Shown here in pieces: positions 9,162-16,504 of a stretch of 64,000 nucleotides of DNA (the stretch's first letter is position 1; each line of letters starts with the position of its first letter). The position numbers and the translations under genes are program-made. Where the stretch lies: positions 19,347 through 83,346 of the forward strand of contig NZ_JAHKPN010000003.1 of NCBI RefSeq assembly GCF_018860545.1, given 5' to 3'. The notes below the pieces were generated by a model, which was given only the letters and a program-made list of their open reading frames with translations, searched no databases and had not been told where the DNA came from. Source of the DNA: Winogradskyella psychrotolerans. Its GTDB lineage: Bacteria; Bacteroidota; Bacteroidia; Flavobacteriales; Flavobacteriaceae.

Positions 9162-11062
9162 GAGTTAGGGATAATTTCAAAATCATTAATGATTAAAACA
9201 GCTTCGGTTCCTGTAGGATCTATGGATTTGATGGTGAACGTAGCATCTAATTTTTTAGCTAAGGAATTAATAAGTTTAAGTCCAAATGAGTTTTTTTTAC
9301 TTGGTTCTTTGTAACCAATTCCATTATCAATCACTTTTAGTACTAGTGTTTTTCCTGTCTTTTTAAATTGAATTGATAGTTTGTGATTTTTACCACTTGG
9401 AGTGAAAGCATGTTTTAATACATTTACTATAAGCTCATTAAGAATTAGGCCAATTGGTGTTAAAGTGTCGATGTCTAGGACTAAGTTTTCGACATCTAAT
9501 TGAAAATCTAAATCTTGGGATTCTAACTGATGGCTGTAAAAAATATCTTGGGTTAATTCGCTGATGTAATCTTTAGTCTCAACACCAATTAAATGTTGTT
9601 TACTGTATAGTTTTTGATGAATTAAACTCAATGAGCGCACCCTGTTTTGAGCATCTTTAATAGCATTTTTGGCATCACTATTTTCAATATTTTGTGATTG
9701 TAAAAACAGTAAAGAAGATACCATCTGTAAACTATTTTTAACACGATGATGTATTTCTTTGAAAAGAATATCTCTTTCGTCAATCGTCACTTCCAATTGG
9801 TCTTTTTGCTTTGATAAAATCAATTTTTGTTTACTATTTCTATACGCAAAATACCCTAAGAGTGATGTTGCAATTAACCCAGAAAAGGCTAAAATAAGAT
9901 ACCACTGTTTTTGCTCTTCCTTATATTCATTTTCGGCTTGTAGCAGTTTTAATTGAACGGTTTTCTTTTCCGTCTCATATTTTACTTCAAAATCGGCAAC
10001 TTTTTCTATTAATTCCTCTTGTTTAATTCTGTTTTGAATGTCTATTTTTTTATTTAAAGCTTCAATAGCCTTATCGTAATTTTTGGTGTCGTAATAGGTT
10101 TGATATAATAGATTGTAAGTAATAAGCTTACTGTAAGGGTTTATATTTTCCTTGTTATAGTTTAACGATTTTTTGAGATAAAAAATGGCTTCGTCGTAGT
10201 TTTTAGATTCTAAATAGATATCTCCTAGTAAATTTGAAGTAGATGGTAATAAGAAATTATATTGTAAGCTATCTCTTGTGCTAATGATATGTTTAAGCTC
10301 TCTAATCTGTTCAGTGGTATTGTCCATTTTAACCATTGAAGCAATGGATTCATGTGATTTTGGCGTATTAAAACCATCTTTTTTTAAATAATATTCTTGT
10401 AACTTTTGTGAGTAATACGCATGTTTAGCGTAATTTTTGCGTTTTTTAAAATGATAAACGACCATGGATAGGCTAAATGCATTGCCACTACTTTCAGGAT
10501 AGGATTCAATAACATCTGCAACTTTTTCCATGTAATAATCTTCCTTTTCAAAATTTCCTATGGTTTGTTCAACCATGGCGCGTTGATGATAAATTCGAGT
10601 TAAATATTGACCTAAGGTTTCAATATTATCATTTATAACTTCTTCAGCCTTATTAATGTAAATAACTGTAGAATCAATAATAGCTTTGTTATCAAAAACA
10701 TTAGCGCGCATTTGATAAAACTCATAAAGTGAAAGCGGTATATGATGTTGCTTTAGGAGATTGAGTCCTTTAGTATTTAGAAGAAGTGCTTCATCTGCTT
10801 TTCCTTGGCGTAAAAGCGTACTCGTTTTATAGAGGTACAGGTAAAGTTTTAAAGTGTCGTTGCGGTCTATTTTGGTTTCAATATAATTATAGTTTGCAAA
10901 CGATGCTTCACTAGGTAGTTGATCTATTGTACGGAGTAGATTTTTAAAATGAGATAAATTTACGCTATCCTCGATTACCATCAAACTATCAATTTGTTGC
11001 TTTACATCATCTTGGCAGAAAATAATATTTGAAAAAAATAAGAGGACGACTAAATATTTCAA
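9158..11062 (-). CDS. TPR-containing membrane sensor histidine kinase (HisKA_2 type)
   Basis: 634 residues. A signal peptide (1-17, ending FCQ) precedes a long helical tetratricopeptide region (about 40-345, for example LLGDIYLESKNYDEAIFYLK). A coiled coil (350-385), one membrane helix (387-407) and a second coiled coil follow. The HisKA_2 box has phospho-acceptor His439 in IHHRVKNSLQ, and the HATPase domain has LNELIVNVLKHAF, DNGIGY and SFGLKLI. The periplasmic TPR sensor with a cytoplasmic kinase is a common Bacteroidota design. It is paired with the LytTR regulator by a 4-bp overlap. The signal it senses is not evident. The start at ATG 11062 fits the signal peptide. Confidence 0.92.
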   Translation of the reverse strand: MKYLVVLLFFSNIIFCQDDVKQQIDSLMVIEDSVNLSHFKNLLRTIDQLPSEASFANYNYIETKIDRNDTLKLYLYLYKTSTLLRQGKADEALLLNTKGLNLLKQHHIPLSLYEFYQMRANVFDNKAIIDSTVIYINKAEEVINDNIETLGQYLTRIYHQRAMVEQTIGNFEKEDYYMEKVADVIESYPESSGNAFSLSMVVYHFKKRKNYAKHAYYSQKLQEYYLKKDGFNTPKSHESIASMVKMDNTTEQIRELKHIISTRDSLQYNFLLPSTSNLLGDIYLESKNYDEAIFYLKKSLNYNKENINPYSKLITYNLLYQTYYDTKNYDKAIEALNKKIDIQNRIKQEELIEKVADFEVKYETEKKTVQLKLLQAENEYKEEQKQWYLILAFSGLIATSLLGYFAYRNSKQKLILSKQKDQLEVTIDERDILFKEIHHRVKNSLQMVSSLLFLQSQNIENSDAKNAIKDAQNRVRSLSLIHQKLYSKQHLIGVETKDYISELTQDIFYSHQLESQDLDFQLDVENLVLDIDTLTPIGLILNELIVNVLKHAFTPSGKNHKLSIQFKKTGKTLVLKVIDNGIGYKEPSKKNSFGLKLINSLAKKLDATFTIKSIDPTGTEAVLIINDFEIIPNS

Positions 11063-11088
11063 AAGAATATTTTTTAATTAAAAATGCC

Positions 11089-11103
11089 TCACTAAATTAG
11101 TGA
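11089..11103. promoter_or_regulatory. 15-bp palindrome before the kinase gene
   Basis: TCACTAAATTAGTGA is palindromic apart from its central base and lies 27 bp upstream of the kinase ATG. Its TCACTAAAT half matches the core of the LytTR-type boxes (TTCACYAAA) found at 8389-8439 and 11237-11266, so it may be an additional operator in inverted form. This is inferred from sequence only. Confidence 0.35.
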
Positions 11104-11132
11104 TTTACGGATTAATAAAAGTGAGTGCAAAT

Positions 11133-11163
11133 GAAAAGAAAAAGCTCGCTCTTAATAGCGAGC
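11133..11163 (-). terminator. Intrinsic terminator (or leader attenuator) between asparaginase and kinase
   Basis: GCTCGCT (11144-11150) pairs perfectly with AGCGAGC (11157-11163) across a 6-base loop. Read on the minus strand it is followed by TTTTTCTTTT (11143-11134). It most simply ends the sugar-transporter/asparaginase transcript. It lies between the 21-bp repeats at 11237-11266 and the kinase start, so it could instead be an attenuator of a long kinase leader. Confidence 0.7.
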
Positions 11164-11236
11164 ATTTTCTAAACACTTAATGAATGAATTAATAGCCGGT
11201 TAAAAATAAACTTAACGCTCTAATTGTATAGATTTA

Positions 11237-11266
11237 TTTGGTGAATGGACGTTTTTTTTTAGTGAA
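11237..11266 (-). promoter_or_regulatory. Two direct repeats with 21-bp period, putative LytTR operator upstream of the two-component operon
   Basis: TTTGGTGAA (11237-11245) and TTTAGTGAA (11258-11266) are identical to the first two boxes at 8389 and 8410 and have the same 21-bp period. Identity extends rightward in this pair (GAATGGACGT / GAATGAACGT). The site lies 175-204 bp upstream of the kinase ATG and downstream of the asparaginase stop. Its placement before the regulator operon suggests autoregulation. No convincing promoter was seen between it and the hairpin at 11133-11163. Confidence 0.55.
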
Positions 11267-11297
11267 TGAACGTTTGTGGATTTAAAATTTAAACATG

Positions 11298-12308
11298 TTA
11301 AGCTTTATTAAAATAATCCGATTGAATTTGGGTATTCACACCATCCTGAAACTTCGTCATATTAAAATTCTGATGAATGGAGTAGCATCCCGTTTCTCCT
11401 TGTTTATTGACGGCTACATAACCGACCTGAAAATTTTTATAATCACTATTCGGTTTATTCACAATTCGACCAATTGCTTCTTCACAAGCTTGTTGTGGTG
11501 ACTTACCTTGTCGCATCAATTCAACAACCAAAAAGCTCCCCACTGTTTTTACGACTTCTTCACCTAAACCAGTGGCTACACAGCCACCAATGTCATTATC
11601 AATAAATAACCCTGAGCCAATAATAGGAGAGTCACCAACGCGTCCTTCCATTTTGTATGCCAATCCACTAGTTGTACACGCACCAGAAATATCACCATTC
11701 TTATCAATGGCTAACATCCCAATAGTATCGTGGTTTTCAATATTAATGATGGGTTGGTATTGGGCATTAATTTTCCATTTTTCCCAAGCATTCTTTGAAG
11801 CTTCGGTTAATAAATCTTCGGATTGAAAGCCTTTAGAAAGGGCAAATTGTTTGGCTCCTTCGCCTGCAAGCATAACATGTGGTGTCTCTTCCATCACTTT
11901 GCGAGCCACTGAAACCGCATGTGTCACATTTTGAAGGTAAACCACGGAACCGCAATTACCATGTTTATCCATTATGCTAGCATCTAGGGTGACATTACCT
12001 TCGCGATCGGGCAAACCACCTTTGCCAACGGTTTGTCCTTTTGCGTCGGCTTCTTCAACTCTGCAGCCTTGCTCTACAGCATCTAGAGCATTCCCTCCAG
12101 CCTGTAAAATTTCCATTGCTTTTGCAGTTGCATTTTCAACATGCCACGTCGCAACGACTAGAGGTATGCCATATAAATCATTGATAGCTTCACTATGTTG
12201 TTCTGTTATTTTTTCAGAAACGGTTTCATCACAATTAAGTAAAGTACTTCCAAGGGTTAAGCCAACGCCAGTTAAGGATGCTGTCTTTATAAATTTTCTA
12301 CGTTCCAT
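11298..12308 (-). CDS. Glycosylasparaginase (N4-(beta-N-acetylglucosaminyl)-L-asparaginase), Ntn hydrolase
   Basis: 336 residues. The N-terminus has a twin-arginine-like signal (MERRKFIKTASLTGVG) that ends in LLNC, a possible lipobox with Cys26. The family autocleaves before a nucleophilic Thr, here Thr195 in NHDTIGM, to give alpha and beta chains. The substrate-binding RVGDSPIIGSGLFID stretch and the GCVATGLGE segment follow as in glycosylasparaginases. The enzyme splits the GlcNAc-Asn bond of N-glycan-linked asparagine and would act outside the cytoplasm. It follows a FucP-type sugar transporter by 61 bp in the same direction, suggesting salvage of the released amino sugar. Plain L-asparaginase activity is a less likely alternative. 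Confidence 0.88.
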   Translation of the reverse strand: MERRKFIKTASLTGVGLTLGSTLLNCDETVSEKITEQHSEAINDLYGIPLVVATWHVENATAKAMEILQAGGNALDAVEQGCRVEEADAKGQTVGKGGLPDREGNVTLDASIMDKHGNCGSVVYLQNVTHAVSVARKVMEETPHVMLAGEGAKQFALSKGFQSEDLLTEASKNAWEKWKINAQYQPIINIENHDTIGMLAIDKNGDISGACTTSGLAYKMEGRVGDSPIIGSGLFIDNDIGGCVATGLGEEVVKTVGSFLVVELMRQGKSPQQACEEAIGRIVNKPNSDYKNFQVGYVAVNKQGETGCYSIHQNFNMTKFQDGVNTQIQSDYFNKA

Positions 12309-12369
12309 ATTGTGCTATATTATATGAATAATACGTTCTACTTTTAGTCCTATTTACAACACAATAGTG

Positions 12370-13704
12370 TTATAGATACACCATTTTTTTATTGGCAGGT
12401 TCAAGATGTTTTTGGGAATTTCTATAGCCATACCAAAGGATATAAGCATAACAGACTATTACAAAAACATAAGCGGATTTAAAACCAATAATATCCGTGA
12501 AATAGCCATAAAGCGGAGGGATAATTGCACCACCAACAATAGCTGTGCATAAGATGCCTGATGCTTTAGGTTTTAAATCTCCAATACCATCAAGTGCTAA
12601 AGTAAAAATGGTTGGGAACATAATAGAATTAAACAATCCCACGGCTAAAATACTCCACATGCTTACTAAGCCGGTTGTGCTTATTGAGATGACGATCAAT
12701 GTAATGGCAATTGAGGCAAAAATACTAAGGACTTTTCCTGGTTTAATAATTTTAGTTAAATACGAACCTACAAAACGACCAATCATAGCTCCGGACCAAT
12801 AAAAGGTGACAAACACTCCAACAATCGCTTTATTATCACTTTCTGCGAGACCGGAATTGAGAATAGCTTCTGCAATGGATTTCATTACTCCATTTTCTTT
12901 TATTACGTCCACCAAATTCATATCTAAAAAATAGTTGACTAGATAACTACCAATAGCAACTTCAGCTCCTACATAAAACAGTATCCCTAAAACTCCAAGC
13001 ATTGCGTTTTTTTGTTTGAAAACATCAGCATACGTTCCTGAGGATTCTTCACTAATGAGCTTAGGTAATTTTGCAAATAAAAAGATACCTGCAATACCAA
13101 CAATAAATACTGCCAAACCTAGAAACGGTGTTTGAACTGCTGCGGCTTCTGCCGCTAAATAAGTTTCTTTTGCTGTGCCAGTGAGCGCTGCAATTTCGTC
13201 TTTGGTTTTAATTTTATCACTTAATATAAACAAGGCGCCTATGGCTGGTGCAATTGCAGTGCCAAGAGAATTAAAGGCTTGCGAGAGATTTAATCGGCTT
13301 GATGCTCCTTCTTCAGAACCTAAAACGGCAACATAGGGATTGACAGCTACCTGAAGAATAGTAATACCTCCAGCTAAAATAAAATAGGCCAACATAAATA
13401 TACCAAACTCACGATATGAAGCAGCAGGATAAAATAACAAGCAACCCAATGCCATGGTTAATAGACCTAAAATAATACCGCGCTTATAACCGATTTTAGA
13501 TAAGATATAACTTGCAGGAATTGAAAGTAGAAAGTAAGCTCCAAAAAAAGCAAATTGTACCATGCCAGCTTGAAAATAAGATAATGTAAAAAGTTCTCTC
13601 AGTCGTGGAATTAAAGAATCAACTAAAACCGTTATAAATCCCCAAAGGAAAAATAAAGTGGTTAATAGAATAAACGAGGAGCGATAGGATTTTTGTTGAT
13701 TCAT
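12370..13704 (-). CDS. FucP-family MFS sugar:H+ symporter
   Basis: 444 residues with about 12 hydrophobic helices. Features of the FucP/GluP subfamily are FFLWGFITVLVDSLIPRL in helix 1, GAYFLLSIPAS, and an N-domain segment with QVAVNPYVAVLG. The family imports fucose, glucose/galactose or N-acetylglucosamine with protons. The downstream glycosylasparaginase favours an amino sugar or N-glycan product as substrate, but specificity cannot be read from the sequence. It is the first gene of a two-gene minus-strand unit. The upstream gap contains two hairpins and no clear promoter box. Confidence 0.88.
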   Translation of the reverse strand: MNQQKSYRSSFILLTTLFFLWGFITVLVDSLIPRLRELFTLSYFQAGMVQFAFFGAYFLLSIPASYILSKIGYKRGIILGLLTMALGCLLFYPAASYREFGIFMLAYFILAGGITILQVAVNPYVAVLGSEEGASSRLNLSQAFNSLGTAIAPAIGALFILSDKIKTKDEIAALTGTAKETYLAAEAAAVQTPFLGLAVFIVGIAGIFLFAKLPKLISEESSGTYADVFKQKNAMLGVLGILFYVGAEVAIGSYLVNYFLDMNLVDVIKENGVMKSIAEAILNSGLAESDNKAIVGVFVTFYWSGAMIGRFVGSYLTKIIKPGKVLSIFASIAITLIVISISTTGLVSMWSILAVGLFNSIMFPTIFTLALDGIGDLKPKASGILCTAIVGGAIIPPLYGYFTDIIGFKSAYVFVIVCYAYILWYGYRNSQKHLEPANKKMVYL

Positions 13705-13774
13705 AATTTAATTGTCATTGGTGTTAGGGTGTAGTCTTAATTTTTTATCCTGCAAGGTCTTGTAGGTTTGGTTA

Positions 13775-13815
13775 ATTTAGATTTACAAGACCCTTAAAAT
13801 CTTGTAGGTCTAAAT
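13775..13815. repeat. Intergenic hairpin built on CTTGTAGGT-like repeats
   Basis: ATTTAGATTTACAAG (13775-13789) pairs with CTTGTAGGTCTAAAT (13801-13815) over 15 positions, with two possible G-U pairs and an 11-base loop. A third related copy (AGGTCTTGTAGGTTT) starts at 13755. Such CTTGTAGG-based palindromes look like a dispersed intergenic repeat, but only this copy is in the window. Confidence 0.5.
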
Positions 13816-13840
13816 GGGATTGCGTATGGTTGACTAAATA

Positions 13841-13872
13841 TAGATGTCTTAAATTCAAATTCAAGGCATCTA
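13841..13872. repeat. Intergenic hairpin
   Basis: TAGATGTCTT (13841-13850) pairs with AAGGCATCTA (13863-13872) with one G-U pair and a 12-base loop. It lacks a T run, so it is not a clear terminator. It may be part of the same repeat cluster as 13775-13815. Confidence 0.4.
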
Positions 13873-14023
13873 ATATAGTAAAATGGATTTCAAGAACGTC
13901 TTTGTTGAATTCCTTTTTTGCTACTTCATGGCGTACTATTGCAATGTTAAAAAAGAAAACACCTTAAAATAGTAAGCTTAAAACCTTTAACACTTTGATA
14001 AGATAAGTCGTACGTCATATCCT

Positions 14024-14031
14024 TAAATTTG
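14024..14031 (+). promoter_or_regulatory. -7 promoter box for metallophosphoesterase gene
   Basis: TAAATTTG matches the Bacteroidota -7 consensus TANNTTTG, 18 bp before the ATG at 14050. A TTTG is present at 13994-13997, but the spacing of 26 bp is longer than the usual 19-21, so the -33 element is uncertain. Confidence 0.4.
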
Positions 14032-14049
14032 TAAATTCAAAAACACAAT

Positions 14050-15279
14050 ATGATTCGCTGGATACTATTTGCTCTTTTATTTTTAATGATCACGCTCTAT
14101 GGTTTTCAAGCTGTAAGAACAGTAACCAAACAGATGTGGGTTTACTATCTGTTTTTTGGTATTGCTATTCTAGTGGCCGGCAATTTTATTGTTCAGTTTA
14201 CCATGTCTAGTGAAGGTCGAGTTTTAACAACGGCTAAAAGTTTTGCTTTTGGATTCTTATTGGCATTTATGGCGTTTAATTTAGTGATAATACCATTCTT
14301 AATTGGTGAAGATATCATTAGAGGAATTATTGGGTTATACGATAAATTTGTCACTAAAAACGAGACGTTTCATGCGCCATCACGCCGAAAGTTTGTGAGT
14401 CAAGTCGCCTTAGGGTTGGCAGCAATTCCGTTTTCGTCATTACTTTATGGTATGTTTAAAGGGAAGTATGATTTTAGAGTTCTCAACTACACCCTTCATT
14501 TTGAAGATCTACCAGAGGCTTTTGATGGGTATAAACTCACTCAAATTAGTGATATACATTCGGGTAGTTTTGATAATAAGGAAAAGATTGAATATGCCGT
14601 CGATTTAATTAATGAGCAGCAATCAGATGTATTATTGTTTACAGGTGATATGGTGAATAATAAAGCCTCTGAAATGTTACCTTGGAAGGATACTTTTGCG
14701 AAGTTGAAAGCTAAAGATGGTAAGTTTTCTGTTTTAGGTAATCATGATTATGGGGATTATGTCGATTGGAATTCGCCAGAAGACAAAGCTCAAAACCTTG
14801 AAGATTTAAAAACCATTCAAAAAGATATAGGATTTGATTTGTTATTAAATGAAAGCCGCTACCTTGAAAAAGATGGTCAGCGTTTAGCGTTGGTGGGAGT
14901 AGAGAATTGGGGAAAAGGTGGTTTTAAAAAGGCTGGAAATTTAGAAAAAGCGTCCTCAGAAATAAATGCCGATGATTTTAAAATATTAATGTCACACGAT
15001 CCAAGTCATTGGGAAGCCAAGGTGCTTAACGATCCGTATCATTATCACTTAACGTTAAGTGGCCATACACATGGTATGCAATTTGGAATTGAAATTCCGG
15101 GTTGGATCAAATGGAGTCCAGCAAAATGGAGGTATAAACAATGGGCAGGAATTTATACGGAATTAGATCAGTATATTAATGTTAATAGAGGTTTTGGCTA
15201 TTTAGGTTATCCAGGTCGTGTGGGTATTTGGCCAGAAATCACGGTGATTGAACTCAAAAAAGGTCCGAAAAGTGCGTAA
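14050..15279 (+). CDS. Membrane-anchored metallophosphoesterase (YkuE-like)
   Basis: 409 residues. Residues 1-140 hold three to four membrane helices. Residues about 155-400 form a calcineurin-like phosphoesterase domain with the metal-binding motifs ISDIHSG, TGDMVNN, GNHDYG, SHDPSHW and SGHTHGMQFG in the usual order. All metal-ligand positions appear intact. The family hydrolyses phosphodiesters or pyrophosphates of lipids or nucleotides at the membrane, and the YkuE group has been linked to envelope lipid turnover. The exact substrate is unknown. The gene is followed after 107 bp by a thioredoxin-fold gene in the same direction. Confidence 0.88.
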   Translation: MIRWILFALLFLMITLYGFQAVRTVTKQMWVYYLFFGIAILVAGNFIVQFTMSSEGRVLTTAKSFAFGFLLAFMAFNLVIIPFLIGEDIIRGIIGLYDKFVTKNETFHAPSRRKFVSQVALGLAAIPFSSLLYGMFKGKYDFRVLNYTLHFEDLPEAFDGYKLTQISDIHSGSFDNKEKIEYAVDLINEQQSDVLLFTGDMVNNKASEMLPWKDTFAKLKAKDGKFSVLGNHDYGDYVDWNSPEDKAQNLEDLKTIQKDIGFDLLLNESRYLEKDGQRLALVGVENWGKGGFKKAGNLEKASSEINADDFKILMSHDPSHWEAKVLNDPYHYHLTLSGHTHGMQFGIEIPGWIKWSPAKWRYKQWAGIYTELDQYINVNRGFGYLGYPGRVGIWPEITVIELKKGPKSA

Positions 15280-15386
15280 TTGTAAAGAATTGCTTATTTT
15301 TATGATATAAGTAGTGAATTTATACGGCTTAGCTTTAGGGCTATGCCAATTTGAAAAGCTTATGTATTTGACTAAAACTATACTGT

Positions 15387-15683
15387 ATGTCAAAATTTGG
15401 GGAATTAATAGATGTTGAAATTCCAGTACTTCTGGACTTCTACACAGAAAATGACAATCAATCTATAGCTATGCATCCTATTCTTAGAGATGTTGCTGCA
15501 GCTTTAGGCGATAAAGCCAGAGTGATTAAAATTGATATTGAGAAAAATAAAGATCTCGCAGAAGCTTTACGTGTTAAAGGTTTGCCGACTTTAATAATCT
15601 ATAAAGGTGGCGAAATGAAATGGCGCCATAGTGGTGGGCAAGATGCTAATACGTTGATTGGTATTATTCAAGAATACGTTTAG
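15387..15683 (+). CDS. Thioredoxin-fold protein lacking the CxxC active site
   Basis: 98 residues with a complete thioredoxin fold. The VLLDFYTEND region aligns without gaps to the usual DFWAxWCGPC segment, but the two catalytic cysteines are Asp23 and Ser26. The cis-proline loop (VKGLPTLIIYKGGE) and the C-terminal helix remain. There are no cysteines at all, so thiol-disulfide exchange is impossible. A binding, chaperone or scaffold role is more likely. The start at 15387 gives a normal N-terminal beta strand. The protein is cytoplasmic, as no signal peptide is present. Confidence 0.85.
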   Translation: MSKFGELIDVEIPVLLDFYTENDNQSIAMHPILRDVAAALGDKARVIKIDIEKNKDLAEALRVKGLPTLIIYKGGEMKWRHSGGQDANTLIGIIQEYV

Positions 15684-15804
15684 AATTATAACTACAATAG
15701 ATGTCTTATCTAAGGCAATCATAATTTGGCTTAAATCATAATTAGTAATTGGTTGACATAGGTATATCTCCTATCTATCAAAGATGCGACAGCTTTCAAC
15801 AGCA

Positions 15805-16497
15805 TCAATTTAAACTTTTAAAAACAAACCCTCGCGTACTAAAATAATCTAAAACCTTAGGAAGCGCATGCTTTAAATTTCGAGAAGCCTTTAGACTATC
15901 ATGGAATACAATGATACTGCCTTCTTTAGCTGTAGAGGTTACATTCTGAAGACAGGCGTCTTCTGATACAGCTTTATCCCAATCATAAGATAATACATCC
16001 CATAAAACAATTTTATAACCTAAGTCTTGAAGTTGTTTACGCTGTTTAGATTTAAACTTTCCGTATGGTGGGCGAAAAATTTTAAAATTCCAATGTTCAA
16101 ATTCCAAATTGTCAAGCTGAGTATTTTGAGTTTTGGAATTTAGTAATTGGATTTGGGAATTGATTAATTCTTCAGTTTTAATGACATCATCAAGATAATC
16201 TTTTGTTTTGTGCTTCCAGCCTTTTAAATGATTGTAAGTATGGTTTCCAATGGTATGACCTTTTAAAATAATAGTTTGAAAAAGTTCAGGATGCTTTTCA
16301 ATATTATTTCCAATACAAAAGAAAGTCGCTTTAGCATTATAAACGTCTAATGTGGAAAGTACCCAATCTGTAATTTCAGGAGTTGGGCCATCATCAAACG
16401 TTAAATAGAGCTCTTTGTTTTTGGTATTGATATTCCAGATAAAATTTGGGAACACTAGTTTTACAATGCCGGGCGTTTTAACTGGAATGATCTGCAT
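15805..16497 (-). CDS. Polysaccharide deacetylase (NodB homology domain)
   Basis: 230 residues, all one NodB domain. Motifs in order are TFDDGPTPEIT (catalytic base and metal Asp), HTIGNHTYNHL (metal His pair), RPPYGKF, the LWDVLSYDWD strand, and IIVFHDS with the catalytic His. The family removes N- or O-acetyl groups from chitin-like sugars, peptidoglycan or exopolysaccharide using a divalent metal. No signal peptide is visible, so it may act in the cytoplasm or be anchored otherwise. It starts 7 bp after the stop of the DUF2723 glycosyltransferase gene and is probably in its operon, pointing to glycan modification. Confidence 0.9.
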   Translation of the reverse strand: MQIIPVKTPGIVKLVFPNFIWNINTKNKELYLTFDDGPTPEITDWVLSTLDVYNAKATFFCIGNNIEKHPELFQTIILKGHTIGNHTYNHLKGWKHKTKDYLDDVIKTEELINSQIQLLNSKTQNTQLDNLEFEHWNFKIFRPPYGKFKSKQRKQLQDLGYKIVLWDVLSYDWDKAVSEDACLQNVTSTAKEGSIIVFHDSLKASRNLKHALPKVLDYFSTRGFVFKSLN

Positions 16498-16504
16498 GCA
16501 TACC

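Larger units (their letters stand above)
13705..14049. other. Intergenic region with stem-loop repeats between divergent genes
   Basis: 345 bp between the sugar transporter (minus) and the metallophosphoesterase (plus). It contains two imperfect hairpins (13775-13815 and 13841-13872) and an inverted GGTCTTGTA/TACAAGACC pair (13756-13764 and 13784-13792). A -7 promoter box for the plus-strand gene lies at 14024-14031. No coding sequence of note was seen. Confidence 0.6.

Noticed and set aside
11974..12327. 117-codon open frame opposite the glycosylasparaginase
   Set aside because: The sense gene has clear catalytic motifs. The antisense frame shows no family features.
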